A DNA stretch of 64,000 nucleotides. Source: Clostridia bacterium (GTDB lineage Bacteria; Bacillota; Clostridia; Christensenellales; UBA1242). Below the pieces are notes generated by a model. It did no database searches and was not told where the DNA came from. It saw nothing but the letters and a program-made list of their open reading frames with translations. This document shows positions 28,083-36,713 of this stretch, in pieces (position 1 is the first letter of the stretch; each line of letters begins with the position of its first letter). The translations under genes and the position numbers were made by a program. The DNA lies in NCBI GenBank assembly GCA_900753315.1, contig CAADYP010000018.1, positions 62,001 to 126,000 of the forward strand, written 5' to 3'.

Positions 28083-28709
28083 ATGGAGAAACTAAACAAA
28101 AGTTTTGACACCGAAAAGTATTTAAAAGAAGGGGCTTTGACAAAACCATTTTTGAGTGGAGTCATTGTCAAAGAAAAAGTCTTTATGGACTTTGACAACA
28201 AAAAAGAATCTGGACAACAAGCATCAGTTTTGACAAGTTTAGCAAGTTGGATTTTACATAACATTAAGCCTGCGACGGATGAGAAGTTTGTTCAAGCAAA
28301 CAAGTTTAATCGAACAGCTGAAGAAATTTGGAAAAGTGGATTTGAAACTGGTTGCACAGACTATTGCACTGTTTATGCGACTCTTGCAAGGCAACTAAAA
28401 ATTCCTACAACATTTTTACATGCTGCAGAGTATAATTGGCTTATGAAATTGAATGCAGGAGAAAGCTTTCAAAAGAATGTGGGGCATTCATTTTGTGAAT
28501 GCTATTGTGATGGAAAGTGGGTGATTGTTGATCCAACTTGTGGAAAAGTCATAGAAAATTATAATCAAAACATCATCTCCTTGCCTTATCAAATTGGTGG
28601 TAGCACGAAGTTTGTTCCATATTATCGAGCACTTGATCTTGGTGGAAAACAAACAATAAAAGACCACAACCAAGATATGAATAAAAAATGTAAAAACTTG
28701 TTCCATTAA
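28083..28709 (+). CDS. Transglutaminase-like protein
   Basis: A 208-residue protein without a signal peptide. It has a Cys-His-Asp arrangement of the transglutaminase/peptidase superfamily: Cys in TGCTDYCTVYATLARQLKIP (about 95-114), His in GHSFCE (about 137) and Asp in WVIVDPTCG (about 153). Members act as proteases, peptide cyclases or cross-linkers; the substrate here is unknown. I place the start at ATG 28083, five bases after AAGGGG; an in-frame ATG at 28080 would be too close to that site. An extended -10 (TGATATAAT, ending 28063) lies upstream. Confidence 0.8.
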   Translation: MEKLNKSFDTEKYLKEGALTKPFLSGVIVKEKVFMDFDNKKESGQQASVLTSLASWILHNIKPATDEKFVQANKFNRTAEEIWKSGFETGCTDYCTVYATLARQLKIPTTFLHAAEYNWLMKLNAGESFQKNVGHSFCECYCDGKWVIVDPTCGKVIENYNQNIISLPYQIGGSTKFVPYYRALDLGGKQTIKDHNQDMNKKCKNLFH

Positions 28710-28734
28710 AAAAGCAAAACAATAATATAAAATA

Positions 28735-28767
28735 AAAACGCTTCAAAAAATGAAGCGTTTTCTTTTT
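28735..28767. terminator. Bidirectional terminator
   Basis: AAAACGCTTC, loop AAAAAAT, GAAGCGTTTT (28735-28761), followed by T-rich sequence. It separates the convergent transglutaminase-like gene and enolase. Confidence 0.75.
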
Positions 28768-28784
28768 GTGTAATATTTATGGTT

Positions 28785-30098
28785 TTATTTGAGATTGAAG
28801 AAAGTTTCTTTTCCAAGATATGTTGCAGTATCACCAAGAGATTCTTCAATACGCAAAAGCTGGTTGTATTTTGCAACCCTGTCGGTTCTTGAAGGAGCGC
28901 CAGTTTTGATTTGTCCGGCGTTTAATGCAACAGACAAGTCGGCAATTGTTGTGTCTTCTGTTTCTCCACTTCTGTGTGAAACCACAGCAGTGTATCCGGC
29001 TCTGTTTGCCATTTGAATTGCATTCAAAGTCTCTGTTAATGTGCCGATTTGGTTGAGTTTGATGAGGATTGAGTTTGAAACTCCAAGTTTTATGCCTTTT
29101 GCAAGTCTTTCTGTGTTTGTTACAAAAAGGTCATCACCAACAAGTTGGATTTTGTCACCAAGTTTTTCAGTAAGTTTTTTCCAGCCATCCCAGTCTTCTT
29201 CTGCAAGAGCGTCTTCCAAAGAGATGATTGGATACTTTTTAGCCATAGAAACCCAGAAATCTACCATTTCGTCCAATGTGTATAATTTCTTTGCTTTCCA
29301 GAAATAATAACAGCCTTTTTTGCCGATTTTTTCTGCTTCGTCATACATTTCTGTTGCGGCAGCATCTACAGCCAAGCAGAAATCTTTTCCTGGTTTGTAA
29401 CCAGCTTTTTCAATCGCCTCAACAATACACATAAATGCTTCTTCATCGTTTGCAAAGTTTGGAGCAAAACCACCTTCATCTCCAACTGCTGTGCTATATC
29501 CCTTGCCTTTCAAAACTGATTTAAGGTTGTGGAATACCTCTGCACACATTTTCAAAGCTTCTGTGAAAGATTTTGCGCCAACTGGCATAATCATAAATTC
29601 TTGAATGTTTACGCTGTTGTCTGCATGCTTTCCGCCATTGATAATGTTCATCATAGGCACTGGAAGAGTATGTGCGTTACATCCACCAATATAGTTGTAA
29701 AGTGGCATTTCAAGTGATTGTGCTGCTGCTTTTGCGACTGCGAGTGAAACACCCAAAATGGCGTTTGCACCAAGACGCCCTTTGTTTGGAGTCCCATCCA
29801 AAGCAACCATTTTTTTGTCGATTGCGATTTGTTCATAAACATTCATGCCTACGATTGCATCTTTAAGTTCGGTGTTTACATTTTTGACTGCCTTTTCAAC
29901 AGATTTTCCCAAATAATTTGATTTATCACCGTCACGAAGTTCAACTGCTTCAAAAGCACCAGTTGATGCTCCAGATGGAACATCAGCCAAGGCTACAGTT
30001 CCGTCTTCAAGAGTAACTTCTACTTCAACAGTAGGATTTCCTCTGCTGTCCAAAATTTGCCTGCCGTGTATATCAATAATTAAATTTGTGTTTCTCAT
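28785..30098 (-). CDS. eno: Enolase
   Basis: A 437-residue glycolytic enzyme turning 2-phosphoglycerate into phosphoenolpyruvate. Hallmarks: GRQILDSRGNPTVEVEV at the N-terminus, SGASTGAFEAVELRDGD with the flexible active-site loop, the metal-ligand region SLEDALAEEDWDGW then QLVGDDLFVTN, the catalytic lysine region ILIKLNQIGTLTET, and the signature SHRSGETEDTTIADL. Full length. AAAGGAGAGATT precedes the ATG at 30098. It stands alone, not in a gap-pgk-tpi operon. Confidence 0.98.
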   Translation of the reverse strand: MRNTNLIIDIHGRQILDSRGNPTVEVEVTLEDGTVALADVPSGASTGAFEAVELRDGDKSNYLGKSVEKAVKNVNTELKDAIVGMNVYEQIAIDKKMVALDGTPNKGRLGANAILGVSLAVAKAAAQSLEMPLYNYIGGCNAHTLPVPMMNIINGGKHADNSVNIQEFMIMPVGAKSFTEALKMCAEVFHNLKSVLKGKGYSTAVGDEGGFAPNFANDEEAFMCIVEAIEKAGYKPGKDFCLAVDAAATEMYDEAEKIGKKGCYYFWKAKKLYTLDEMVDFWVSMAKKYPIISLEDALAEEDWDGWKKLTEKLGDKIQLVGDDLFVTNTERLAKGIKLGVSNSILIKLNQIGTLTETLNAIQMANRAGYTAVVSHRSGETEDTTIADLSVALNAGQIKTGAPSRTDRVAKYNQLLRIEESLGDTATYLGKETFFNLK

Positions 30099-30120
30099 AA
30101 TCTCTCCTTTTTACAAACAT

Positions 30121-30149
30121 ATTATACACAAATTTTTTGTCAATTCCAA
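30121..30149 (-). promoter_or_regulatory. eno promoter
   Basis: Read on the minus strand: TTGGAA (30149-30144), 17-base spacer, TATAAT (30126-30121). Confidence 0.6.
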
Positions 30150-30169
30150 ACGATAGCAGGGATTGCCCC

Positions 30170-30198
30170 TTGAAATCTTTAAATATGTGTGTTATAAT
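30170..30198 (+). promoter_or_regulatory. Promoter for gene 30224-31228
   Basis: TTGAAA (30170-30175), 17-base spacer, TATAAT (30193-30198). Confidence 0.7.
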
Positions 30199-30223
30199 AT
30201 TCGTATATGGAGGGGTAATATTT

Positions 30224-31228
30224 ATGCCTGATGAAGAAACGTTCTTGGAAAAAGAATTAAAAAAAGAAAAAAAAGGAGTAAGAAAAGCAAGAAAGCTTAT
30301 CAAAAAGGATTCAAAATATGCGATTTTGAAATACACAACCAGCAAAGTTTTGGATTTTGATCAAATTTACAATGTATATGAGTGGCATGATGGTTATGCA
30401 AAGCAAGTAATTCAAATTTCAAAATTAAGGAAAAATTTGGGATTGCTTGAAAAGATTGACAAAGACAGCAAGGTGCCTTATTCAATAAAGACAAGAGCAT
30501 ACAATTTCAATCTTTTGTGTACAAGTGCACTTGATATTTATTCAAGACAATTTGATACACCTGAATTTGACAAAGATGTAGAAAGATTAAACGAATTTCT
30601 TGACAAACACATCGCAAGAGTTGGACTTTTCGGTCATACATTCAAGATTGTAAGAAGCAAAGAGTTGGAAAATTCTCCAAAAGGGACTAGCTATGGCTAT
30701 CTCAAAGAAAAACATTTAGCAGAATTTAATGAAATGAGCGACCGCTTTGCAGAAATTTATTCTAAGAACGAGAAAGAATTGGAAGATGTAAAAATGTGGG
30801 AACTTGCTGACAATATACCAACAGCGAAATTAAATTTGAATTTGGTTAAACTTCAAAAAGCAGCAAAAAATCCAAACATACCATACAGCAAATTGCCAGT
30901 TGTAAACAAATTTATTAAATTGTGCACTGATGGACTTGCAATTTATGACAATGAAATTGAAAATCGTGTATTTGAAACAGACATTAAAGATCTTAACCAA
31001 TACCTTCAATCACATATTCGTCAAACGAAATATGGCTATATTTTTACTGTCGTAAGCCACAAAGAACTTTCAGAGTTACAAGAAAAAGAAATAGATATAA
31101 GACAAAAAAATTTGGGGTATTTTGAAAGAATGCAAGAACGTTTTACAAAAATTCTTGATAAAAACATGACGAAGACAAACAGTAAGAATGTCGAGGAGAA
31201 ACAACAAGAAAACGATTATACAAAATAA
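30224..31228 (+). CDS. Hypothetical protein with a tandem internal duplication
   Basis: A 334-residue soluble, Lys-rich protein. Start ATG 30224 follows GGAGGGG; a longer frame upstream would overlap the promoter. It contains two related units of about 115 residues. Unit 1 runs from about 75 to 200 (for example LNEFLDKHIARVGLFGHTF then VRSKEL and DRFAEIYSKN); unit 2 runs from about 203 to 315 (LNQYLQSHIRQTKYGYIF, then VVSHKEL and ERFTKILDKN). Each is mostly helical with a short strand pair in the middle. I do not recognise the fold and see no catalytic motif. It is monocistronic, with its own promoter and terminator. Confidence 0.6.
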   Translation: MPDEETFLEKELKKEKKGVRKARKLIKKDSKYAILKYTTSKVLDFDQIYNVYEWHDGYAKQVIQISKLRKNLGLLEKIDKDSKVPYSIKTRAYNFNLLCTSALDIYSRQFDTPEFDKDVERLNEFLDKHIARVGLFGHTFKIVRSKELENSPKGTSYGYLKEKHLAEFNEMSDRFAEIYSKNEKELEDVKMWELADNIPTAKLNLNLVKLQKAAKNPNIPYSKLPVVNKFIKLCTDGLAIYDNEIENRVFETDIKDLNQYLQSHIRQTKYGYIFTVVSHKELSELQEKEIDIRQKNLGYFERMQERFTKILDKNMTKTNSKNVEEKQQENDYTK

Positions 31229-31248
31229 GCACTTCAAGTGCTTTTTTT
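31228..31248 (+). terminator. Rho-independent terminator
   Basis: AGCAC, loop TTCAA, GTGCT, then seven T, starting at the stop codon of the preceding gene. Confidence 0.75.
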
Positions 31249-31343
31249 GTTCTTATACACATTTCGCAAAATTCCAAAATTGTTAGGTAAAACTTGCAAG
31301 TTGTGATATACTAAAAAAGAAATTGACAAAATGTGGAGGAAAT

Positions 31344-33233
31344 ATGAAAAAGATTCTTTCAATGTTGACGATTTGTTGTGTATCCCTGCTTGCAGGTGTT
31401 TTTTTGTGTTCATGCTCAAATGATGCATACAATGTCCAATTTTCTATGGACGAAAAGACAGAGCAGTATGTCGAACTTGGTTTCAGCACTGCAGGAGAAA
31501 AGATTGAAATTGGAGAAAAGAAAAAGTTTAAAGTTGCTTCTGGCGATGCTGTGAAGGTTGAGATTACAGCAAACCAATATGGCGTGGATTTTTCAAATCT
31601 TGTTATCACAGTAAATGGGGCAGACCAAGAGATTATTTTAAACAGCAAATATAGTCCATTTTCATCTGGAGAGAGTTTGATGTATGGACATTTTGTTTTG
31701 GCGAAAGGCAAAAATTGCAAGATAGAACTTTCAGGAGTAGACAAAATTACATCAACATTTTCATTCGATGCGGTTGGGCTTGACGATGAAGAAGTTGTTT
31801 CAAAATTGAAGATGACGCAAGTTTGTGTAACATTTGATGATTTGGACGATGAAACAGGCGAAACTGCTCCAGAATATAAAAATCTTTACGATTTGGTTAC
31901 AGCAGAAGAAAGATTTTCTTTTACAAGAACATTTGATGAAAGAGAAGAACTTTATAACAGATACAATTCTATTCGAGTTGAAATTGAAGGGGTTATTCCT
32001 TTCGATTTGGAAAATGCAAATCCATTTGGCATTATGGGACAAAACGGAGTTGCCGACCCAGTAGTTATGACACAATACGGAGATATATATGTTTTAGGCC
32101 TTGGCGAACTTTTGTCATATAATGACTACAAAATTGTTGTAGATTATTCAAATATTGAATATCGCACTTTCAACATATCTTTGCCAGAGAAAAACATGAC
32201 TTATGAGGTTTTGATTGACAAAGAAACCATAAATTATAATCAAGAGGGATTAGTTTCAGTAAAAAAACTTTTGGATTCAAGCAAAGTTGATTACACAAAC
32301 ATGAAAGTCTCAATCAATACTCTCGAACTTGAAAAAGTTGGTGAAAGTGATGACGGATTGACTGTTCAATTTAAAATTCCAAAAAACATCACACCATGCA
32401 CAACAGGCGGAGGGAATGTTTACAGAATTTCTGTTAGTGGCTATCAATATCTTGTTCCGTCATACATTTTGAGAGCAAATTCCATTGAAGGACTATCATT
32501 GGCAAACCCATTGATTATACCAAGCATTTGGCTTGTAAACGATAATGGTGATAAATTAGGCTTTTCTGGAGTTAATGAAAATGGCGAATACACATCTTTG
32601 GAAGGACTTAGAAATGCCGTTATTTGGTCTTACAATTATGACGAAGTAAATCAAGCGTATTATTCAAAGTCTGACTTGTATGATTATGACATCAATGCAA
32701 ATCAAGAAAAGATTTTGAATGTCAAAGAACAACTTGCGGGTGCAACTGCAGATGTCACAAAAAGCATTGCTGGTGGATACACTTTTAAAGCATTTTACAA
32801 TTCAACAACAGGGAAATTTGATAGTTTTCAACTTGAATTTGTATGCTCAAAAGAAACAACATTTGAATTTACGAATTTCCAAGACTTCACAAAAAACATT
32901 GATGTTTCTTATTCATTTGAAGACCCAAGAATTGAAAGAATTGAATATGCTATTGCAACTGAAAATTCTGATTTCCAAAATTTGGAATGGGCAGAACTTA
33001 CAAAAGATGAAAGTATCAAATTGGCAGTAACAGGACAAGCAGTTGTATGTTTTAGACTTACATCACAATCTCCAATTGGTTCACACGAATTTAAGATTGA
33101 AAATCAAAAAATAAGCAATTCAAAAATGGAACCATTATCTGTTAGTGCAGATGGAAAAGTTTATACAGTTTTGAGATATATTGTTTCAAACATTCAATAT
33201 GATGGAGATATGTCATTCAAACTTGTTCCATAA
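31344..33233 (+). CDS. Large lipoprotein, unknown
   Basis: A 629-residue protein with a lipoprotein signal: basic MKK, hydrophobic run, and lipobox LCSC with the lipidated Cys near residue 20. The mature part is Thr/Ser/Asn-rich with beta-strand character, like the other surface proteins of this window. No enzyme motif is visible. Start ATG 31344 follows GTGGAGGAAAT. A TG-A-TATACT extended -10 lies about 30 bases upstream. Likely a surface-displayed protein anchored in the outer leaflet. Confidence 0.75.
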   Translation: MKKILSMLTICCVSLLAGVFLCSCSNDAYNVQFSMDEKTEQYVELGFSTAGEKIEIGEKKKFKVASGDAVKVEITANQYGVDFSNLVITVNGADQEIILNSKYSPFSSGESLMYGHFVLAKGKNCKIELSGVDKITSTFSFDAVGLDDEEVVSKLKMTQVCVTFDDLDDETGETAPEYKNLYDLVTAEERFSFTRTFDEREELYNRYNSIRVEIEGVIPFDLENANPFGIMGQNGVADPVVMTQYGDIYVLGLGELLSYNDYKIVVDYSNIEYRTFNISLPEKNMTYEVLIDKETINYNQEGLVSVKKLLDSSKVDYTNMKVSINTLELEKVGESDDGLTVQFKIPKNITPCTTGGGNVYRISVSGYQYLVPSYILRANSIEGLSLANPLIIPSIWLVNDNGDKLGFSGVNENGEYTSLEGLRNAVIWSYNYDEVNQAYYSKSDLYDYDINANQEKILNVKEQLAGATADVTKSIAGGYTFKAFYNSTTGKFDSFQLEFVCSKETTFEFTNFQDFTKNIDVSYSFEDPRIERIEYAIATENSDFQNLEWAELTKDESIKLAVTGQAVVCFRLTSQSPIGSHEFKIENQKISNSKMEPLSVSADGKVYTVLRYIVSNIQYDGDMSFKLVP

Positions 33234-33270
33234 ATTTGAAAAATTAAAGACTAAAAACAAAACAGAAATC

Positions 33271-33302
33271 AAAAATCACCCAAGTGGTGATTTTTCTTTT
33301 TA
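33271..33302 (+). terminator. Rho-independent terminator
   Basis: AAAAATCACC, loop CAAGT, GGTGATTTTT (33271-33295), then T-rich. Confidence 0.8.
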
Positions 33303-33350
33303 AAAGATTTTGTTTGTATGATTTTCTTTTTGTTTTTGCCACGAAAAACC

Positions 33351-33379
33351 TTGATTTTTGTCACTTTTTGGTCTATTAT
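33351..33379 (+). promoter_or_regulatory. mscL promoter
   Basis: TTGATT (33351-33356), 17-base spacer, TATTAT (33374-33379). Confidence 0.6.
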
Positions 33380-33396
33380 ATAGGCAGGAGAAATTT

Positions 33397-34026
33397 ATGA
33401 AAAAGATAAAACAATTTTTTAGCGATTTTAAAAAATTTATCAGCCGTGGGAATGTTGTTGACATGGCAGTCGGCGTAATTGTTGCTAGTGCATTTACAGC
33501 AATCGTTACAGCACTTACAAACAAAATCATCATGCCTTGCATCAATTGGCTTTTGTCACTTGGTGGAGCAGGACTTGAATCTGCTTATACGTTTTTGAAG
33601 GTTGTCAAAGACGCCAATGGTGTGATTGACCTTACAAAGAGTATTTACATTGATTGGGGAGCATTTATCACTGCAATTCTCAACTTCTTCATCATTGCAT
33701 TTGTTCTTTTTACAGTGCTCAGAATTATGATGGACGCACAAGGTTTGTGGAAAAAGAGTGTTAAAGAACGTCCAACGAGAGAAGAAAAGAAGATTTTGAA
33801 AAAACAAGGTGTAAACATGAAAGATTATCACGCAGTTATCAAAGCAACAGCAGAACTTCGTGAGAAAAACAAACCAGCACCAGTTGCACCAAAGCCAACA
33901 CAAGAGGAGTTGTTGACACAAATTTTGGAAGAATTGAAAAAGAAAAATGAACTTGAAATCGCAAAACAAGAACCAACAGAAGTCAACGAAGGAAAAGAAA
34001 CAGAAGAAACTGCAAAAGTAGAATAA
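33397..34026 (+). CDS. mscL: Large-conductance mechanosensitive channel MscL with extended C-terminus
   Basis: A 209-residue membrane channel that opens under membrane tension to release solutes on osmotic downshock. The N-terminal amphipathic helix and pore-lining TM1 are recognisable in FISRGNVVDMAVGVIVASAF, with TM2 at about 88-110 (AILNFFIIAFVLFTVLRIM). Usual MscL proteins have about 130-150 residues; this one carries about 70 extra C-terminal residues, Glu/Lys/Pro-rich, including PAPVAPKPTQEELL and an acidic end. AGGAGAAATTT precedes ATG 33397. Confidence 0.95.
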   Translation: MKKIKQFFSDFKKFISRGNVVDMAVGVIVASAFTAIVTALTNKIIMPCINWLLSLGGAGLESAYTFLKVVKDANGVIDLTKSIYIDWGAFITAILNFFIIAFVLFTVLRIMMDAQGLWKKSVKERPTREEKKILKKQGVNMKDYHAVIKATAELREKNKPAPVAPKPTQEELLTQILEELKKKNELEIAKQEPTEVNEGKETEETAKVE

Positions 34027-34041
34027 TAATTGAATTTTTAG

Positions 34042-34082
34042 AATAGTCTATTGTGTGCGCTGTGCCACAATAGACTATTTTT
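34042..34082 (+). terminator. Strong rho-independent terminator
   Basis: A perfect 14-base stem: AATAGTCTATTGTG (34042-34055) and CACAATAGACTATT (34066-34079) with a 10-base loop, then T. It ends mscL. Confidence 0.85.
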
Positions 34083-34112
34083 CAACATTTTTCAAATTTT
34101 TGTCTAAGGAAA

Positions 34113-34142
34113 TTGACACAAAGACAAATGTTATGATATTAT
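34113..34142 (+). promoter_or_regulatory. Promoter for gene 34192-34695
   Basis: TTGACA (34113-34118), 18-base spacer, TATTAT (34137-34142) preceded by TGA (extended -10). Confidence 0.55.
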
Positions 34143-34191
34143 AAAACTAACAAAAGTTAAATTAGTTTTTGATTTTTTATAGGGGGATTTT

Positions 34192-34695
34192 ATGAAAAGG
34201 ACAAAAACTTTAGTGGCGGGAATTTTGTCACTAATATGTGAAGCATTTCTTTCTGGTCTTGGCGGTTATTATGGATATGCTTGTTTTGTATTATGGATAT
34301 TTGCAAGTGGGAGTGTTGAAGGATTTAGGTTTTTAATTTTGTTTATTACCATTGGCATAATGTTAATTATCGGAATTATTGATATTGTATTTTCATCTAT
34401 TTCATTTAGTGTATTTAAGTGTGATGCTGAAAGGTATCAAAAAAAGAGAAAGTTGCTCATAACATCATCAGTTTTCAAATTGCTGTTAGGTGTAGGCGGT
34501 ATTGTTTTTGGAAGTATGTCTTTCAATGGTGGAGACTATTTGGTTTTGCCAATTATAACATTGTTAAGTGGTCTAGTCTTGGTTGTTTGTGGGGTGCTTG
34601 TTCTTGTTGACATGAAACAAGAGAGCAAAAGAGTATCAGTTACTCAAACAAATCTTGTTGAGACTGAAACCAAGGTAGAAGAAAACAAACAATAA
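34192..34695 (+). CDS. Four-helix membrane protein, unknown
   Basis: A 167-residue protein with four hydrophobic helices (about 7-35, 42-70, 88-108, 115-140) and a polar C-terminal tail of about 25 residues rich in Glu, Thr and Val. The start ATG follows AGGGGGATTTT. The pairs of helices joined by a basic loop (KCDAERYQKKRK) put both ends in the cytoplasm. No family recognised. It ends at its own terminator. Confidence 0.65.
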   Translation: MKRTKTLVAGILSLICEAFLSGLGGYYGYACFVLWIFASGSVEGFRFLILFITIGIMLIIGIIDIVFSSISFSVFKCDAERYQKKRKLLITSSVFKLLLGVGGIVFGSMSFNGGDYLVLPIITLLSGLVLVVCGVLVLVDMKQESKRVSVTQTNLVETETKVEENKQ

Positions 34696-34713
34696 AAGGA
34701 ATTTGTGAAAAAT

Positions 34714-34744
34714 AAAAGACATGAAAATCGCATGTCTTTTTTTT
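34714..34744 (+). terminator. Rho-independent terminator
   Basis: AAAAGACATG, loop AAAATCG, CATGTCTTTT (34714-34740), then T. Confidence 0.8.
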
Positions 34745-34866
34745 GTTTGTAAATCAATTTGCTTTTGTAAATTTGAATTGGGACTTGCCAGCAGGTGGGA
34801 GACAGTAGAGAAAATTGATGGGAAATAAAAAACACACAACCAAATAGTTGTGTGCCTAAATCATTT

Positions 34867-34943
34867 TGGTGGAGATAGACGGATTCGAACCGTCGACCCC
34901 CTGCTTGCAAGGCAGGTGCTCTAGCCAACTGAGCCATACCCCC
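34867..34943 (-). tRNA. tRNA-Ala (anticodon TGC)
   Basis: Read on the minus strand: acceptor GGGGGTA pairs with TATCTCC with two G-U pairs, then A and encoded CCA. The anticodon arm is CCTGC-CTTGCAA-GCAGG, giving TGC, which reads GCA alanine codons. The T arm carries GGTTCGAATCC. Confidence 0.95.
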
Positions 34944-35047
34944 ATATGCCCTAAAATATTAACACATTTTAAGGACAATGTCAACAATTTTTATCAACTT
35001 TTATTTTTTTATAAATTTTTTATCTTTATGAAAAGAACAAACAATGA

Positions 35048-35437
35048 TTATGGCTTGCTTTGGAATTCTGTGATGTGGACGTTGTTGAGTTTTCTTTGTT
35101 CTTCAACATAGTTAGAGAACATATCTCTTACTTTAAATGGGTTTTTGATATTTTTCAAAATAAATTTTGGACTTCTTTCATCATTACTGAACAAAATAAC
35201 CGTCCCTGTGTTGAAAATCTTTCCCATGAGAGATTGTCTTAATGAAATATCATAGATCCTATACAAGTTTATTTCTTCGATTGAAGAATAAGTAAATCCA
35301 ATATCAGAAAAGATTTTAAACCAAGAACCTTTCTTTCTTATGAGATAATAGCGCGTAAATGACAATGGCATTCCACACCATCTTTTTCTATCTTTCCATA
35401 TAAGTTCGGCACCCTCACCATATTTTTTTATGTTCAT
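35048..35437 (-). CDS. Bacterial PH-domain-like protein
   Basis: A 129-residue protein without membrane helices. The pattern of strands ending in a helix, with TGTVILFSNDE followed by FILKNIKNPFKVRDMFSNYV, is what one sees in bacterial PH domains (bPH_2/DUF304-like), where a G-T-V/I strand pair is followed by an I-x-N/D-P-x-x-V helix start. Function is unknown. AAAGGAGAGGTCTT precedes the ATG. Confidence 0.65.
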   Translation of the reverse strand: MNIKKYGEGAELIWKDRKRWCGMPLSFTRYYLIRKKGSWFKIFSDIGFTYSSIEEINLYRIYDISLRQSLMGKIFNTGTVILFSNDERSPKFILKNIKNPFKVRDMFSNYVEEQRKLNNVHITEFQSKP

Positions 35438-35550
35438 AAGACCTCTCCTTTAAAAATATTTTACAATAAACATAAGAAAAAGTAAATCATATTTTTAAAA
35501 TTTTCATATTTTTTGACATGTTTTTGATTGAAAATGGCACAGAATATAAG

Positions 35551-35579
35551 AAAACCCCTGTCAATCTGACAGAGGTTTT
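35551..35579 (-). terminator. Probable terminator hairpin
   Basis: AAAACC-C-CTGTCA and TGACAG-A-GGTTTT with loop ATC and one mismatch. On the minus strand it lies just after the Cys/Gly-rich gene, followed by TTTTC. Confidence 0.6.
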
Positions 35580-35593
35580 CAAATGTGGGCGAA

Positions 35594-35812
35594 TTATTTG
35601 CAGCCGTTGTTGCAACCGCAACCAAAGTTTGAGAGCAAAATCAAGAACAAGATAGTTCCGCAATCAATGCAGATCTCTCCGCCTTTCATTCCGCCACATC
35701 CACCGCAGTTTTGTAACAGCAAAAGCAAGAAGATAAGAGAGCAGCAATCCATTCCATTGCCACCGCATTCTCTGCCGACATCGCCACAATTAGAGCCTCC
35801 AAAAAAGTTCAT
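35594..35812 (-). CDS. Small Cys/Gly-rich hydrophobic protein
   Basis: A 72-residue protein with eleven cysteines, many glycines (CGGCGGMKGG, GCGCNNGCK) and two short hydrophobic runs (LIFLLLLL, TILFLILL). It starts after TAGGAGGCACAA. Such short Cys/Gly-rich proteins with a hydrophobic core occur in Clostridia and are sometimes labelled chorion-like high-cysteine proteins; some are linked to spores, but the function here is not known. An opposite-strand frame over the same bases is Pro-rich and is only its shadow. Confidence 0.65.
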   Translation of the reverse strand: MNFFGGSNCGDVGRECGGNGMDCCSLIFLLLLLQNCGGCGGMKGGEICIDCGTILFLILLSNFGCGCNNGCK

Positions 35813-35999
35813 TTGTGCCTCCTATAATTTATCTTTATGTACGACTTTTCTGTGCAAAACTCTTGCACATTAACAATGTATTAAACTGCAAATAAAAATG
35901 TTACAATCTGCATTTTTCGACAAAATCTTTGATAAAAATTGCTTTTTTGGCACATAATATGGACATGCAAAAAAATCTTTTGCAAAATGAAGAAAACAG

Positions 36000-36030
36000 T
36001 TGACTTTTTACCCCTCCAATATGGTAAAAT
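36000..36030 (+). promoter_or_regulatory. Promoter for lipoprotein gene 36050
   Basis: TTGACT (36000-36005) and TAAAAT (36025-36030) 19 bases apart, with TGG before the -10 box (extended -10). Confidence 0.6.
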
Positions 36031-36049
36031 TTCGACAAGGAGGGAAAAT

Positions 36050-36616
36050 ATGAAAAAATTTCTTACAATTATGGCTAGTTTAGTAATGGTGCTTGTTGGC
36101 GGAGTTGCCCTTGCAGCATGTGGTGCAAAACCACTCTACAACATCAGCTTTGGCGGGAATATTGAAGGCGAGAAATACAGCGTAGCAGCTACAACATGGG
36201 AAAAATCTGAAGAAAAGGGCTTTGAAGCGGTTTACACACTTAAAGGTAATGTCGCTTATGACAAAGCTACAGCAGACGCTCTTGGTTATTCAGATGGCAG
36301 ATGCCACTTTGCTCTTATCAGATTCACATCAAACGAATTGGATAGAGTCGCTTACAATGAAGCAGATGGCACAGGTTTCTATGCAAAAATCACAAACTTC
36401 TATGGCACAGAAAACGCAACTGAAACAATTAAGCACGGTGGTTTCTCTTCAGGAAATGAAGAAACAAAAAAGACAACTTACTTCTTGTACCAAGGAGTTG
36501 ATAACACAGTAAGAACTCTTACTATTGAAATCAGCTTTGATGGAACAGAAAAAAATGCTCGTCTTTACAAGTTTGTTATTGATCCTGCAAACTACACATT
36601 GCTTGATGCTGAATAA
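36050..36616 (+). CDS. Small lipoprotein, unknown
   Basis: A 188-residue secreted lipoprotein. Signal: MKKFLTIMASLVMVLVGG then the lipobox LAAC with Cys near residue 24. The mature part of about 165 residues has mixed strands (RCHFALIRFTSNE, RTLTIEISFDGTE) and no motif I know. Start ATG 36050 follows AAGGAGGGAAA; a longer frame from 35939 would include the promoter and is rejected. Single gene with its own promoter and terminator. Confidence 0.8.
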   Translation: MKKFLTIMASLVMVLVGGVALAACGAKPLYNISFGGNIEGEKYSVAATTWEKSEEKGFEAVYTLKGNVAYDKATADALGYSDGRCHFALIRFTSNELDRVAYNEADGTGFYAKITNFYGTENATETIKHGGFSSGNEETKKTTYFLYQGVDNTVRTLTIEISFDGTEKNARLYKFVIDPANYTLLDAE

Positions 36617-36631
36617 TTGACGATAAAATAA

Positions 36632-36664
36632 AAAAGGCATATCAACAGATATGTCTTTTTTTTG
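36632..36664 (+). terminator. Rho-independent terminator
   Basis: AAAAGGCATATC, loop AACA, GATATGTCTTTT with one G-T pair, then T-run. Confidence 0.75.
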
Positions 36665-36713
36665 TTGTTTATTTTTTTACATTAACTATGTTTGATGTAA
36701 AATTTGGTAAAAA

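Noticed and set aside
35583..35873. Pro-rich plus-strand frame of 96 codons
   Set aside because: It is the antisense shadow of the Cys/Gly-rich gene on the minus strand, which has a clear AGGAGG site; the plus frame has none.
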